This document shows positions 26,466 through 35,443 of a stretch of 64,000 nucleotides of DNA, piece after piece (position 1 is the stretch's first letter; each line of letters begins with the position of its first letter). A program made the position numbers and the translations under genes. The stretch lies in NCBI GenBank assembly GCA_019116245.1, contig DXCC01000017.1, positions 62,001 to 126,000 of the forward strand. The letters run 5' to 3'. The notes below the pieces were generated by a model that saw only the letters and a list, made by a program, of their open reading frames with translations, ran no database searches and was not told the DNA's origin. This DNA comes from Candidatus Tidjanibacter faecipullorum. Lineage in GTDB: Bacteria; Bacteroidota; Bacteroidia; Bacteroidales; Rikenellaceae.

Positions 26466-26797
26466 ATGCCCCTTCGGTGTGGATTGCAACAACGGGGGGG
26501 CAATGCATAATGTTGCCAGGGCGCCTTTGATCCTGGAACGGGGTCTGGGGGCGGGTCGGCCATGTATGGTAGACAGGAAGTCTGGGCGAATGGTTGGCCG
26601 GCAAGGCATGGAGAGGGGCCGAATTGCAAATTTTGCAACAAATTCCTATCTTTAGTTGTAGCGGCGTCCGCGTTACGCGGTCATGGCAACAGGCGCGAAC
26701 CGTTGATGTATGATGGATACGAAGCGGTTGCCCCCACGATGTGGCTCGTGGGGGACGTCGTGCGCTGCGCACAATAGTACACAATAGAGGCTGAAGT
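26466..26797 (+). promoter_or_regulatory. Long structured leader upstream of the SDR gene
   Basis: No gene is seen in these 330 bases. TATCTTTA at 26647-26654 is close to a -7 box. Downstream of it stand two compact hairpins: CCCCCACGA/TCGTGGGGG (26731-26754, 6-base loop) and GTGCGC/GCGCAC (26760-26772). The second runs into a tandem repeat of CACAATAG (26770-26777 and 26780-26787). The repeat ends 10 bases before the ATG. The arrangement could be a cis-regulatory leader or an operator, but no known riboswitch class is recognised. Confidence 0.4.
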
Positions 26798-27559
26798 ATG
26801 AAGACCATCTTTATTACAGGAGGTTCGACCGGAATCGGTGCTGCCTCCGTGCGAAAATTTATTGCAGAGGGCTGGAATGTCGGCTTTATGGACATCAATA
26901 CGCAAGCAGCCTGCGAACTGGTCGAGGAGTTGAATTGCCCGGATCGGCTGCTTTTTACCGAAGGCAATACCCGTACGCGGAGCGACATTCACCGGGCTGT
27001 CGAAAATACCGTTGCCCGGTTCGGTTCACTGAACAGCGTCTTTGCCAATGCGGGCATTCATCGCTGCAATACCATTCTTGACATTGCCGACGAGGAACTC
27101 GATCTGATGATCCAGACCAACATCTACGGTACGGTAAATACCCTGCGTGAGGCGATTCCCCCGATCATAGAGGCAGGCGGCGGCTCCATCGTAATCAATG
27201 CTTCGGATCAGTGGTTCGTGGGCAAGCCCCACAGTTTTGCCTATGGCCTGACCAAGGGAGCGCTCGGACAGATCACCCGCAGTCTGGCCATCGACCTGGG
27301 GCCGAAGAACATTCGCGTCAATGCGGTCTGTGCCGGCACGATCCGCACGCCGCTGGTTGATAATCTCTTCGTGAAATTTGCCGAGGAGAACCATTGCAGC
27401 GTTGAGGATTACTGGCGCAAGGAGAATGCGCTCTACATGCGGGGTTATGCCGGTCAGCCCGAAGAGGTGGCAGAAGTGGTTTATTTCCTCGCGTCGGATG
27501 CCTCGAGTTTCTGCACCGGTTCCCATTATCTGGTGGACGGCGGTCTCGTGGCCGGTTGA
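26798..27559 (+). CDS. Short-chain dehydrogenase/reductase
   Basis: 253 residues, classical SDR. The cofactor motif is TGGSTGIG (residues 7-14), with an Asp (FMDIN) at the end of strand 2 that favours NAD(H). NAG is present in FANAGIH. The catalytic Ser is in INASDQWF and the YxxxK pair is in AYGLTKGAL. The C-terminal FCTGSHYLVDGGLVAG is the usual SDR end. The substrate cannot be predicted; the nearest named relatives include sugar-alcohol and oxoacyl reductases. The gene stands alone with a long structured leader (26466-26797), and its codon use appears a little less GC-rich than that of its neighbours. Confidence 0.88.
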   Translation: MKTIFITGGSTGIGAASVRKFIAEGWNVGFMDINTQAACELVEELNCPDRLLFTEGNTRTRSDIHRAVENTVARFGSLNSVFANAGIHRCNTILDIADEELDLMIQTNIYGTVNTLREAIPPIIEAGGGSIVINASDQWFVGKPHSFAYGLTKGALGQITRSLAIDLGPKNIRVNAVCAGTIRTPLVDNLFVKFAEENHCSVEDYWRKENALYMRGYAGQPEEVAEVVYFLASDASSFCTGSHYLVDGGLVAG

Positions 27560-27694
27560 TGCCCGAGGCGGCCAATCTTTCCATTAGTCCCGTGCGGTAC
27601 GAACGAATGCGCGTGCCGTACGGGACTGCTTTATTCAGCGTCCGGGGCAGCGGGCTCGAGTCGTTGAGGCGGTACGGGTCCGGGCCGGACGGGG

Positions 27695-27731
27695 AAAAAG
27701 AAAAACGGCCTCCGAGATTCGGAAGCCGTTT
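27695..27731 (-). terminator. Intrinsic terminator of tRNA-His
   Basis: AAACGGC plus TCCGA (27703-27715) pair with TCGGA plus GCCGTTT (27719-27731). On the minus strand it runs into TTTTTCTTTTT. Confidence 0.85.
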
Positions 27732-27739
27732 GCCGTTGG

Positions 27740-27812
27740 GGTGGAAGATGGGTCTCGAACCCACGACACCCAGAACCACAATCTGGTGCTCTACCAACTG
27801 AGCTACATCCAC
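27740..27812 (-). tRNA. tRNA-His (anticodon GUG)
   Basis: Read on the minus strand it starts GTGGATG, with the anticodon stem CCAGA/TCTGG and loop TTGTGGT (anticodon GTG), and T-loop GGTTCGAGA. A G is present at position -1 (plus-strand C at 27813), the histidine identity mark. The 3' CCA is encoded (27737-27739). One acceptor pair is a U-U mismatch. Confidence 0.95.
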
Positions 27813-27841
27813 CATGTCAAGTCCTTTCGGGCTTTGCGTGG

Positions 27842-27871
27842 CAAAGGTAGTGTAAAAAATCGGTTTTGCAA
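27842..27871 (-). promoter_or_regulatory. Promoter of tRNA-His
   Basis: On the minus strand TACCTTTG (plus 27842-27849) is preceded by TTG (plus CAA 27869-27871) at 19 bases. Confidence 0.75.
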
Positions 27872-27888
27872 AAAAAATGTGAACATAG

Positions 27889-28851
27889 TTATTGTTTCGC
27901 GCCGTTCCGGCCGGGCAGGGTCGGCAGGGTCTCCGTCCACAGTGCGCGCTGCATCGCTTTGGGCGGCACGATAACACGCAGGGCGTTGTGGGCGCACCGG
28001 ATGTCGATCGGGAACGACGGTCCCGGCTGACCGTCCATGTCGGTGTGTTCGTCGCGCGTGGAGAGGGCGTGCAGGTGGCTGCACTTGATGTGGACGATGC
28101 CCGACGGATAGCCCTTGCGCAGGACGATATTGGGCAGGTAGCGCATGGCGGTGCGCAGCGGAGTGAGCGGGCTGTCGCCCTTCAGGATCAGTACGTCGAG
28201 CAGGCCGTCGTCGCCCTCCGACTGGTAGGCGATGGGGAGCGTGCCGGCCGTGCGGCCGTTGAAGACGAAGAAGATCACCGCCTTGCCGTCGAAGTCGCCG
28301 CCGTCGGTGCGGATCGACAGGTCCATGCTGCGGAAGCGGGGCAGGTCGCCGATGCCGTTGATGTAGTAGGCGATCTTGCCGAGGTTGTTTTTCCAGGCGG
28401 TTGGGGTCTTCTGGGAGACGTCCGTGAAGAGACCGCAGCTGAAGACATTGACGAAGTAGCGGCCGTTGGCGATACCCAGGTCGACCGGCTGGACGGCACC
28501 CTCCAGGATGGCCCGGCATGCCTCCATCGGATCCTGCGGCATGCCGAGCAGGGTGGCGAAGTCGTTGGCCGTGCCGACGGGCAGCACGGCGATGGGGATG
28601 TCGGGGCCGCAGGCCTTGATGTGGTTGACGAGGTAGTTGAGCGTGCCGTCGCCGCCCGCCAGCAGCAGGTGGTCGAACGACTCGGAGGCGGCCGCCTCGA
28701 TGGTGAGCCGGTCGGTGTCGTCGAAGCGCAGCCGGTAAAGGGTCATGCGGTAGCCGTGGTCCTGATAGCAGGCGACAATGTCGTCCAGATAGTCCGTTAC
28801 GGGATGGTCGCCCGATGCGGGGTTGTAGAGGAAGAGAACGTTGCGGAGCAT
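27889..28851 (-). CDS. Diacylglycerol kinase family lipid kinase (YegS/DgkB-like)
   Basis: 320 residues. The catalytic domain begins LFLYNPASGDHP and contains the nucleotide-binding motif LLAGGDGTLNYLVN (around residue 65) and VLPVGTANDFATLLG. The beta-rich C-terminal domain starts near residue 135. Members of this family phosphorylate diacylglycerol, sphingoid bases or related lipids at the inner face of the membrane. Which lipid this one uses is unknown; sphingolipids are plausible because many Bacteroidales make them. The start lies 7 bases after the apbE stop, so it is the second gene of an apbE operon. Confidence 0.88.
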   Translation of the reverse strand: MLRNVLFLYNPASGDHPVTDYLDDIVACYQDHGYRMTLYRLRFDDTDRLTIEAAASESFDHLLLAGGDGTLNYLVNHIKACGPDIPIAVLPVGTANDFATLLGMPQDPMEACRAILEGAVQPVDLGIANGRYFVNVFSCGLFTDVSQKTPTAWKNNLGKIAYYINGIGDLPRFRSMDLSIRTDGGDFDGKAVIFFVFNGRTAGTLPIAYQSEGDDGLLDVLILKGDSPLTPLRTAMRYLPNIVLRKGYPSGIVHIKCSHLHALSTRDEHTDMDGQPGPSFPIDIRCAHNALRVIVPPKAMQRALWTETLPTLPGRNGAKQ

Positions 28852-28858
28852 GGCGGCG

Positions 28859-29851
28859 TTAGAGATAGTGTTGCATGGCCTCCGAGGTGTGGATCTTCAT
28901 CGAACCGTCGGGTTGGGCGTAGATCAGCAGGGCGGCGATGTCGGGGTGCTCCTGCAGCAGGGCGAGCGCATCGTCCAGACCGAGGGCGATGAACATGGTC
29001 CCCAGCGCGTCGGCCCGGGCGCAGCTTTCGGCGATCACCGTGGCCGAAAGGAGGTTGCTGGCCGTGTTGCGGCCCGTGATCGGGTCGATGATGTGCGTGT
29101 AGCGGGTGCCGTCCTCCCCGGTGTGGAAGTTGCGGTAGTTGCCCGAAGTGGCTACACCCACGCCCGATACGTGGAGTACGGTCATGGTGTGCTCGCCGGG
29201 GATGTAGTTGCCCTCGTAGGGGGTGTCGATGGCGATGCTCCACGGCTTGCCCGAGGGATTCGTGCCGCGGCAGAAGATCTCGCCGCCGATGTTGACCAGG
29301 TAGCGTTCCGACCCCTCGCTCTCCAGCATGGCGGCCACCCGGTCCACGATGTAGCCTTTGGCGATGGAGTTGAGATCGATGCGGGTCTGGGGATATTGCT
29401 TGACGAGGCGGCCGTCGCGGACGTCGATCTTGCGGTAGCCGACATATTGCAGTACCGAGTCGATGTCGATGCCCTCGTGCTGCGGGTCGTTCAGAAAGCC
29501 GTAGGCCTCGACCAGCGGCAGGATGGTGATGTCGTACCGTCCGCCGGAGAGTTCGCTGACGCTGCGGGCCAGGGCGATGTTGCGGGCGATGTCGTCGTTT
29601 ACCCGGTCGGTCTCGTTGCGGTTGAGGCGGCTCAGTAGGGAGTTTTCGTTGAAGACCGAGAGGGTGGTGTCGGCCTCGGCGAAGATCGCCTCGACGCGTT
29701 GGCGGAGGCTGTCGGGTGCACGGTCGGCTACCGTGACGGAATAGACGGTGCCCAGCGCGAAACCTTCGATGGAGGTGGCGGGCGTGCGGCGTTCGGCGCA
29801 GGCGGTCAGCAGCAGAACGGACATGAGAAACGATACGAGCAGATGGCGCAT
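28859..29851 (-). CDS. apbE: FAD:protein FMN transferase (ApbE lipoprotein)
   Basis: 330 residues from the ATG at 29851. The open frame reaches 29986, but that part covers the divergent promoter region. The signal peptide ends in LLLTAC (Cys18), a good lipobox. ApbE signatures follow: FALGTVYSVT, the DLNSIAKGYIVD stretch, LVNIGGEI and THIIDPITGR with the metal-binding Asp and the conserved Thr/Ser region. The enzyme attaches FMN to Thr residues of NqrB/C- or RnfD/G-type subunits outside the cytoplasmic membrane. A minus-strand -7 box TATCTTTG lies at 29900-29907. Confidence 0.94.
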   Translation of the reverse strand: MRHLLVSFLMSVLLLTACAERRTPATSIEGFALGTVYSVTVADRAPDSLRQRVEAIFAEADTTLSVFNENSLLSRLNRNETDRVNDDIARNIALARSVSELSGGRYDITILPLVEAYGFLNDPQHEGIDIDSVLQYVGYRKIDVRDGRLVKQYPQTRIDLNSIAKGYIVDRVAAMLESEGSERYLVNIGGEIFCRGTNPSGKPWSIAIDTPYEGNYIPGEHTMTVLHVSGVGVATSGNYRNFHTGEDGTRYTHIIDPITGRNTASNLLSATVIAESCARADALGTMFIALGLDDALALLQEHPDIAALLIYAQPDGSMKIHTSEAMQHYL

Positions 29852-29922
29852 GGCGGATTGTGACAAAAAGGCGGGCGTCGCGGAGGAGGCCTGCCTGCGC
29901 AAAGATAAAAAAAACGGGAAAA

Positions 29923-29954
29923 TTGGGAGCGTATTGATAAAGTTGATAACTTTG
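29923..29954 (+). promoter_or_regulatory. Promoter of panC-panD
   Basis: TTG at 29923-29925, 21 bases, then TAACTTTG at 29947-29954, about 48 bases before the panC ATG. It faces the divergent apbE promoter. Confidence 0.75.
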
Positions 29955-30001
29955 CCGTCCATTGAAAGTATAACGCCGGAAGGCAATTACAGACAGTAAT
30001 A

Positions 30002-30838
30002 ATGGAAAAATTCACGACCGTCGAAGGTCTGAAGGGCGCACTGGCCGCCCGTAAAGGTTCGTCGGTAGGTCTCGTGCCTACAATGGGAGCGCTGCACGAC
30101 GGACATGTGTCGCTGGTACGCAGGGCGCGTGCCGAGAACGACACGGTAGTCGTCAGCGTATTTGTCAATCCTACCCAGTTCAACGACAAGAACGATTTGC
30201 GCAATTACCCCCGCACGCCGGAGGCCGATCTGGAAGTGCTGCGCAAAGCCGGTGCCGATATCGTTTTCATGCCGACCGTCGAGGAGGTCTATCCCGAACC
30301 GGATACCCGCGTATTCGATTTCGGCCAGCTCGACAAGGTCATGGAGGGAGCAACCCGTCCCGGCCATTTCAACGGTGTGGGCCAGGTGGTCAGCCGGCTG
30401 CTCGAACTGGTAAAGCCCGACCGGGCCTATTTCGGCGAGAAGGATTTCCAGCAGATCGCCGTCATCAAGGAGCTGGTGCGTCAGCTGGCCATTCCGGTGC
30501 AGATCGTCGAGTGTCCCATCGTGCGTGAGGCGGACGGCCTGGCGCTGAGCTCGCGCAACCTGTTGCTGACGGCCGAGCACCGTGCCGCGGCGCCGATGAT
30601 CCATGCCGCCATGCAGGCCGAGGCCGAAACGGCTGGCACCAAGAGTGTGGAGGAGACCGAGCGCGACGTGATCGCCCGTGTGGAGAAGAGCCCGCTGCTG
30701 AAGGTGATCTACTTCCAGCTGGTGGACGAAGATACGCTGCAACCCGTGAAGGATTGGAAATCGGCCGCCCATGTGCGCGGATGCATCGCCGTGCAGGCCG
30801 GAGAGATCCGTCTGATCGACAACCTGCGCTTCCTATGA
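30002..30838 (+). CDS. panC: Pantothenate synthetase
   Basis: 278 residues. It joins pantoate and beta-alanine with ATP to give pantothenate. The nucleotidyl-transferase HIGH-type motif is [14 protein letters not shown] (residues 26-39), KMSKS-like residues are LSSRN, and the pantoate pocket is [10 protein letters not shown] and GEKDFQQ. Homodimer in the cytoplasm. panD, which supplies the beta-alanine, starts at the panC stop with overlapping TGATG, so the operon makes the last two steps of pantothenate synthesis. Nothing is missing. Confidence 0.97.
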   Translation: MEKFTTVEGLKGALAARKGSSVGLVPTMGALHDGHVSLVRRARAENDTVVVSVFVNPTQFNDKNDLRNYPRTPEADLEVLRKAGADIVFMPTVEEVYPEPDTRVFDFGQLDKVMEGATRPGHFNGVGQVVSRLLELVKPDRAYFGEKDFQQIAVIKELVRQLAIPVQIVECPIVREADGLALSSRNLLLTAEHRAAAPMIHAAMQAEAETAGTKSVEETERDVIARVEKSPLLKVIYFQLVDEDTLQPVKDWKSAAHVRGCIAVQAGEIRLIDNLRFL

Positions 30839-31191
30839 TGACAATCGAGGTACTCAAGTCGAAGATTCACCGCGTGACGGTGACCGAGGCGAATCTGAAC
30901 TACGTGGGCAGCGTCACGATCGACGAGGATCTGCTCGATGCGGCCAACATTATCGAGGGCGAGAAGGTGCAGATCGTGAATATCAACAACGGCGAGCGGA
31001 TCGAGACTTACGCCATCAAGGGCGAGCGCGGCCGCGGCCAGATCTGCCTGAACGGTGCGGCTGCCCGCAAGGCCGCCGTGGGCGACGTGGTGATCATCAT
31101 CTCCTATGCCGCCATGGAGTTCGAGGAGGCCAAACGGTTCCGTCCGTGGGTCATCTTCCCCGATACGGCGACCAACCGGCTCGTGAAATAG
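30838..31191 (+). CDS. panD: Aspartate 1-decarboxylase (pyruvoyl enzyme)
   Basis: 117 residues. It makes beta-alanine from aspartate. The self-cleavage site that creates the pyruvoyl group is Gly24-Ser25 in NYVGSVTID, the same numbering as in E. coli when the second of two tandem ATGs (30835 and 30838) is used, so I prefer 30838. Tyr in SYAAMEF and the [10 protein letters not shown] region are normal. The zymogen needs maturation; some bacteria use PanM/PanZ for this, and none is seen here. The start overlaps the panC stop. Confidence 0.95.
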   Translation: MTIEVLKSKIHRVTVTEANLNYVGSVTIDEDLLDAANIIEGEKVQIVNINNGERIETYAIKGERGRGQICLNGAAARKAAVGDVVIIISYAAMEFEEAKRFRPWVIFPDTATNRLVK

Positions 31192-31213
31192 TCCGGTCGC
31201 AGGAACGACGCAG

Positions 31214-31252
31214 GCGTCCGAGACCCCGTGGCGGGTTTCGGACGCTTTTTTT
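31214..31252 (+). terminator. Intrinsic terminator of panC-panD
   Basis: A 13-bp stem (31214-31226 with 31233-31245, one G-T pair) with a 6-base loop, followed by seven T. Confidence 0.9.
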
Positions 31253-31270
31253 ACGATTCGCGGAAACGCT

Positions 31271-31301
31271 TTGGTTTTACGGGGTTTTTGAACTATCTTT
31301 G
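31271..31301 (+). promoter_or_regulatory. Promoter of lpxK
   Basis: TTG at 31271-31273, 20 bases, then TATCTTTG at 31294-31301, 33 bases before the ATG. Confidence 0.8.
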
Positions 31302-31334
31302 AAAAAATAAATTCGTTCGGACAGATTTGTCGAC

Positions 31335-32375
31335 ATGCGTTTCTTGAGCGCCATAGCCGCGGGGTTGTTCGCCTTTGTGCTGCGAATCCGCCATCTGCTC
31401 TACGATTCGGGGATCATCGGCCACTATACGGCCGACATTCCGGTCGTGTGCGTGGGCAACATTACCGTCGGCGGTACGGGGAAAACCCCCTTCACGGAGT
31501 TTCTGATCGACCGGCTCGGGCGGCGTTTCACGATTGCCGTCCTGTCGCGCGGCTACGGCCGTCGGACGAAGGGCTACCTGGAGGTGCAGACCAACTCCTC
31601 GTTCCTGAATGTAGGCGACGAACCCAAGCAGATCAAGCGCAAGTATCCCGATACGGTGGTCGTGGTGTGCGAGAAACGGGCGGAGGGAATCCGCCGGATC
31701 CGGCAGGAGCATCCCGAGGTGGATCTGATCCTGCTCGACGACGGGTTCCAGCACCGGCGGGTCGAGCCGAAGGTCGATATCGTGCTGATGGACTACACGC
31801 GGCCCATTTGGGAAGACTACATGCTGCCGCTGGGCAATCTGCGCGACCTCCCCTCCCAGATGGCGCGGGCCAACATCGTGGTGGTCACCAAGACGCCGAC
31901 GAACATTACCCCCATCGACCGCCGCATAGCGGTCAAGTCGCTGAATCTCTTTCCCTATCAGTCCGTTTTCTTTACGACCATGCGGCAGGGCGAGCTGCAG
32001 CCTCTCTTCCCCGGTGCGGAGGGGCTCGTCGAGCCGAAGCAGCACATTGCCGTCATGGCCGGCATCGGCAATCCGAAGGCGATGCTCGGATCGCTCGGGA
32101 CGCGCTACCGCATCACGCGGGAGTGGCTCTTCCGCGATCACCACGTCTATCGCGTGCGGGAGCTGCAGCGCATCGTCGGGGAGCTGGCCACACTGCCGCC
32201 CGATACGGTGGTGGTGACCACCGAGAAGGATGCCGTGAAGCTGACCAACAGCCGCAAGGTGCCCGTGGAGTTGCAACGGCGGCTCTACAAGATTCCCGTG
32301 CGGCTGTCGTTCTACGAGGGCGACGAGGAGGTGTTCCTGGCCGAACTCTGCCGGCAGATTCGCTCGCGCGACTGA
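31335..32375 (+). CDS. lpxK: Tetraacyldisaccharide 4'-kinase
   Basis: 346 residues. It phosphorylates the 4' position of the lipid A disaccharide at the inner face of the membrane. The P-loop GNITVGGTGKTPF (about residues 41-53) sits after an N-terminal hydrophobic helix that anchors it. The DDGFQHRRVEPKVDIVLMDYTRP segment contains the catalytic Asp and His pair, and the C-terminal TEKDAVKL is the family's ending. Its presence indicates that the organism makes lipid A. It is followed 99 bases later by a nucleoside phosphorylase. Confidence 0.96.
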   Translation: MRFLSAIAAGLFAFVLRIRHLLYDSGIIGHYTADIPVVCVGNITVGGTGKTPFTEFLIDRLGRRFTIAVLSRGYGRRTKGYLEVQTNSSFLNVGDEPKQIKRKYPDTVVVVCEKRAEGIRRIRQEHPEVDLILLDDGFQHRRVEPKVDIVLMDYTRPIWEDYMLPLGNLRDLPSQMARANIVVVTKTPTNITPIDRRIAVKSLNLFPYQSVFFTTMRQGELQPLFPGAEGLVEPKQHIAVMAGIGNPKAMLGSLGTRYRITREWLFRDHHVYRVRELQRIVGELATLPPDTVVVTTEKDAVKLTNSRKVPVELQRRLYKIPVRLSFYEGDEEVFLAELCRQIRSRD

Positions 32376-32474
32376 CGGAGGGGACGAACGGAAAGACAAC
32401 GCATCATCAACCGGTTTTGCACCGGAGCGGGTCGGCCTGCGGGCGGCGCGTGCCGGTGCCGAAAGCAAGTCAAT

Positions 32475-33281
32475 ATGTTGGAACAGATCAAACATACGGC
32501 GGCGTTCATTCAGGAGCGCATCGCCGGATTCCGCCCCGAAGTGGGCATTATCCTCGGTACGGGCCTCGGGGGCCTGGTCGAGCACATCGATGTGAAACAT
32601 GCGGTGGAGTATGCCGATATTCCCGATTTCCCCGTCTCGACGGTGGAGGGCCATCGCGGCCGGCTGATCTTCGGCCTGCTCGGGGGCCGGCGCATCGTGG
32701 CCATGCAGGGACGTTTCCACTACTATGAGGGCTATACGCCCCAGCAGGTGGTCTTTCCCGTGCGGGTCATGAAGATGCTGGGCATCGAGCGGCTCTTCGT
32801 GTCGAACGCCAGCGGCGGCACCAACCCGACCTTCCGGGTGGGCGACCTGATGGTGATTACGGATCACATCAACCTGATCCCCAATCCGCTGATCGGCCGC
32901 AATCTGGACGAACTGGGCCCGCGCTTCCCCGACATGAAGCACGCCTACGATCCGGCGCTCATCGCGCTGGCCACGGAGATCGCCGGGCGGGAGCGGATTA
33001 AACTCCAGTACGGCTGCTATGTGGGACTGACGGGGCCGACCTTCGAGACCCCCCACGAGTACGGCTACGTGCGGGCGATCGGCGGCGATGCGGTGGGTAT
33101 GTCCACCACGCCGGAGATCATTGCGGCGCGCCACATGGGGCTGCCCTGCTTCGGCGTCTCCATCATCACCGATCTGGCTTCGGACGAGTCGGTGTCGCAC
33201 GAGATCGTGCAGCAGCAGGGTCGTCGGGCGGAGGCCGAGATGTCCCGCCTCTTCATCGGCATGCTGGAACGGCTGGCCTGA
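32475..33281 (+). CDS. punA: Purine-nucleoside phosphorylase (trimeric PNP)
   Basis: 268 residues, length of the trimeric PNP/MTAP family. Phosphate-binding residues are in ILGTGLGGLVEHI and GHRGRLIFG, the His-containing loop in MQGRFHYYEGYTPQQV, the purine pocket in VSNASGGTNP and the ribose/base contacts in GPTFETPHEYGYVRAIGGDAVGMSTTPE. It splits purine (deoxy)nucleosides into base and ribose 1-phosphate for salvage. No neighbouring salvage gene lies in the same operon; lpxK is upstream and ssb downstream. The start ATG is the first in the frame. Confidence 0.94.
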   Translation: MLEQIKHTAAFIQERIAGFRPEVGIILGTGLGGLVEHIDVKHAVEYADIPDFPVSTVEGHRGRLIFGLLGGRRIVAMQGRFHYYEGYTPQQVVFPVRVMKMLGIERLFVSNASGGTNPTFRVGDLMVITDHINLIPNPLIGRNLDELGPRFPDMKHAYDPALIALATEIAGRERIKLQYGCYVGLTGPTFETPHEYGYVRAIGGDAVGMSTTPEIIAARHMGLPCFGVSIITDLASDESVSHEIVQQQGRRAEAEMSRLFIGMLERLA

Positions 33282-33374
33282 ACAACGGACAAGCGGTGAC
33301 GGCCGGTGGGCCTGCCCCGGAGCGGGGCCTGACGGGCCGGCCGTTGGAAAACATAAAGCAAAAAAGGAAAGCGT

Positions 33375-33929
33375 ATGATCAATAAAGTGATTCTGATCGG
33401 CAACGTGGGCATGGATCCCGAGATCAGAACGTTGGAAAGCGGTGTGAAGATGGCGCGTCTGCGGATTGCCACCACCGAACGGCTCTACAATCGCGAGGCG
33501 CAGGAAGCCCGCGAACACACCGAATGGCACACGGTGGTGCTGTGGCGCAACCTGGCCGATGTGGCGGACCGTTTTGTCCGCAAGGGATCCCAGGTCTATA
33601 TCGAGGGACGCCTGCGCAGCCGGGAGTGGACCGACCAGCAGGGGGCCAAGCGGACTACCGTGGAGATTCTGGCCGATGACATGAAGATGCTGGGACGGCG
33701 TTCCGACAACAATGGCGGTCAGTCCGGCGGCCAGCACTACGGCGGCGGATCGGCCCCGCAGGGCGGTTATGGCAGCGGCAGCTCCTACGGCGGCCAGCAG
33801 CAGGGATACGGCCAGCAGGGCGGCTATGGCGGAGGGTACGGCGCCGGTGCGGCGTCCGCTCCGGCAACACCGGCTCCGGCCGCTCCGGAGGTCGATGTGA
33901 ACAACGATCCCGACGACCTGCCCTTCTGA
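33375..33929 (+). CDS. ssb: Single-stranded DNA-binding protein
   Basis: 184 residues. The OB-fold (residues 1-107) starts MINKVILIGNVGMDPEIRTLESG and includes ATTERLYNREAQEAREHTEWHTVVLW and GSQVYIEGRLRSREW. Then comes a Gly/Gln/Tyr-rich flexible linker (about 118-160), an Ala/Pro part and the acidic tip NNDPDDLPF, which binds partner repair proteins. A second protein in this window (53918-54277, DUF3127) ends in the nearly identical PADDLPF. mutY, uvrC and ssb are all present in the window but not in one operon. Confidence 0.95.
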   Translation: MINKVILIGNVGMDPEIRTLESGVKMARLRIATTERLYNREAQEAREHTEWHTVVLWRNLADVADRFVRKGSQVYIEGRLRSREWTDQQGAKRTTVEILADDMKMLGRRSDNNGGQSGGQHYGGGSAPQGGYGSGSSYGGQQQGYGQQGGYGGGYGAGAASAPATPAPAAPEVDVNNDPDDLPF

Positions 33930-33953
33930 TCGGCGGCAGGTTCCGCGAAACGG

Positions 33954-33994
33954 AAAAACGGCTGTCTGCACTGCGGGTGCGGACAGCCGTTTTT
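33954..33994. terminator. Bidirectional terminator between ssb and gpsA
   Basis: AAAAACGGCTGTC (33954-33966) pairs perfectly with GACAGCCGTTTTT (33982-33994), giving a T-run on either strand. It serves the converging genes ssb and gpsA. Confidence 0.9.
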
Positions 33995-34012
33995 GCATGG
34001 CGGTCGGGCCGT

Positions 34013-35020
34013 TCAGACCAGTTCGTCGGTCAGCCGGCGGAAGGTGGCAGCGGCCGGTGCTTTTTCGTAGAGGATGCGGTACACGGCGTCGGCGATGGGC
34101 ATGCGGATGTCGAAACGCTTGTTGATCTGGTTGATGCAGGCCGACGAGTAGTATCCTTCGGCCACCATGGTCATTTCGATCATGGTGTTCTTGACGGAGT
34201 AGCCCTTGCCGATCATCGTGCCGAAGGTGCGGTTGCGGCTGAATTTCGAGTAGCAGGTCACCAGCAGGTCACCCAGATAGACCGAGGCGTTGAAGTCGCG
34301 CGGGGCGGGGTAGGTGCGTTCCATGAAGCGGTCCATCTCCATGGCGCTGTTGGCAATCAGCACGGCGATGAAGTTGTCGCCGTAGCCCAGTCCGTTGCAG
34401 ATGCCCACGGCCAGCGCGTAGATGTTCTTCAGGACGGCGCCGTACTCCACGCCGTAGATGTCGGTCGAGTAGACGGGGTGGATGTAGCGCGAACGGAACT
34501 TTTCGCCGAGGATCCGGGCGTTTTCGAGATCCTTGCAGACCATCGTGAGGAAGGTGAGGCGCTCCATGGCCACCTCTTCGGCGTGGCTGGGGCCCGAAAC
34601 GATGCCGATGCGGTCGAAGGGGACGCCGTAGTCCTGGTTGAGGAACTCGGCAATGGTGATGTATTCGCCGGCGATGATGCCCTTGATGGCCGACACGATG
34701 AACTTGTCCTCCAGCGAGACGGTCAGCGGTTCGAGGGTCGTCTTGATGTAGGCCGAGGGGACGGCCAGGACGATGATGTCGGCATTGGCGATCACCTCGT
34801 TCACGTCACCCGACACGGCCAGCCGGCTGGCGTCGAGGTGGACATCCTGCAGGTAGCGGGCGTTGGTCCCGTTGGCGGCGATGCTCTCGCGGATCTCCGG
34901 CTCGCGGATATACCAGCCGACCCGTTTCTCGTTCTCCAGCAATATCTTGACGATGGCCGTAGCCCAGCTTCCGGCTCCGATGACCGCACAGCGTGCGGCG
35001 GGATTGATCTGATATTTCAT
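34013..35020 (-). CDS. gpsA: NAD(P)H-dependent glycerol-3-phosphate dehydrogenase
   Basis: 335 residues from the ATG at 35020; the open frame reaches 35122, but the added part has no similarity. The nucleotide-binding motif is VIGAGSWATAI (residues 12-22). The substrate-binding region has KGIIAGEY, VSGPSHAEEVAM and the catalytic Lys in EYGAVLKNIYALAVGI. The end includes MPIADAVYRIL. It makes sn-glycerol 3-phosphate for phospholipids. A minus-strand TACCTTTA (plus 35046-35053) 26 bases upstream could be its -7 box. Confidence 0.94.
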   Translation of the reverse strand: MKYQINPAARCAVIGAGSWATAIVKILLENEKRVGWYIREPEIRESIAANGTNARYLQDVHLDASRLAVSGDVNEVIANADIIVLAVPSAYIKTTLEPLTVSLEDKFIVSAIKGIIAGEYITIAEFLNQDYGVPFDRIGIVSGPSHAEEVAMERLTFLTMVCKDLENARILGEKFRSRYIHPVYSTDIYGVEYGAVLKNIYALAVGICNGLGYGDNFIAVLIANSAMEMDRFMERTYPAPRDFNASVYLGDLLVTCYSKFSRNRTFGTMIGKGYSVKNTMIEMTMVAEGYYSSACINQINKRFDIRMPIADAVYRILYEKAPAAATFRRLTDELV

Positions 35021-35402
35021 GACCCTTTTGCGATGTTTCGAAAAGTAAAGGTACCAATTTTTGGGTATGGATGGATCGTTGCGGGTGATTTCCGTCCGTT
35101 GCGGGCCGCCGTTGCCAAACATACGAAAGGCCGTGGCATCACGCGTACGGCCTTTCTGAGTAATCTGATAACCTTAATTTATGAAAAGTGGATATTCTGC
35201 TTTTTCGGGGGTGGAAGGCGGAGCGCATCGGGGAAAACCGTTGCTGTCCGCGGTATCTCCTTTCACCAAGAGTAAAGGTAGAAAATGGAATTCATATATG
35301 CAATAAATATTTGACATTTTTTACGTTTTTTAAGATTTCGCGGCCAAAGGACGGGGAAGGAAGGGAAAATGATGGGAAAGGGGGCGGTGGCATGCCGGCC
35401 GG
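35021..35402. other. Intergenic stretch upstream of gpsA, no gene seen
   Basis: It holds one stem-loop, AAAGGCCGT/ACGGCCTTT (35126-35155), and two minus-strand copies of TACCTTTA (plus 35046-35053 and 35274-35281), possible promoters. The part 35280-35345 is AT-rich. No open frame has a credible protein. Confidence 0.4.
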
Positions 35403-35439
35403 AAAAACAAAAGCCCCGTCCGCAACAGGCGGACGGGGC
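35403..35439 (-). terminator. Intrinsic terminator of tRNA-Arg
   Basis: GCCCCGTCCGC (35413-35423) pairs with GCGGACGGGGC (35429-35439). On the minus strand it runs into TTTTGTTTTT. Confidence 0.88.
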
Positions 35440-35443
35440 GGTG

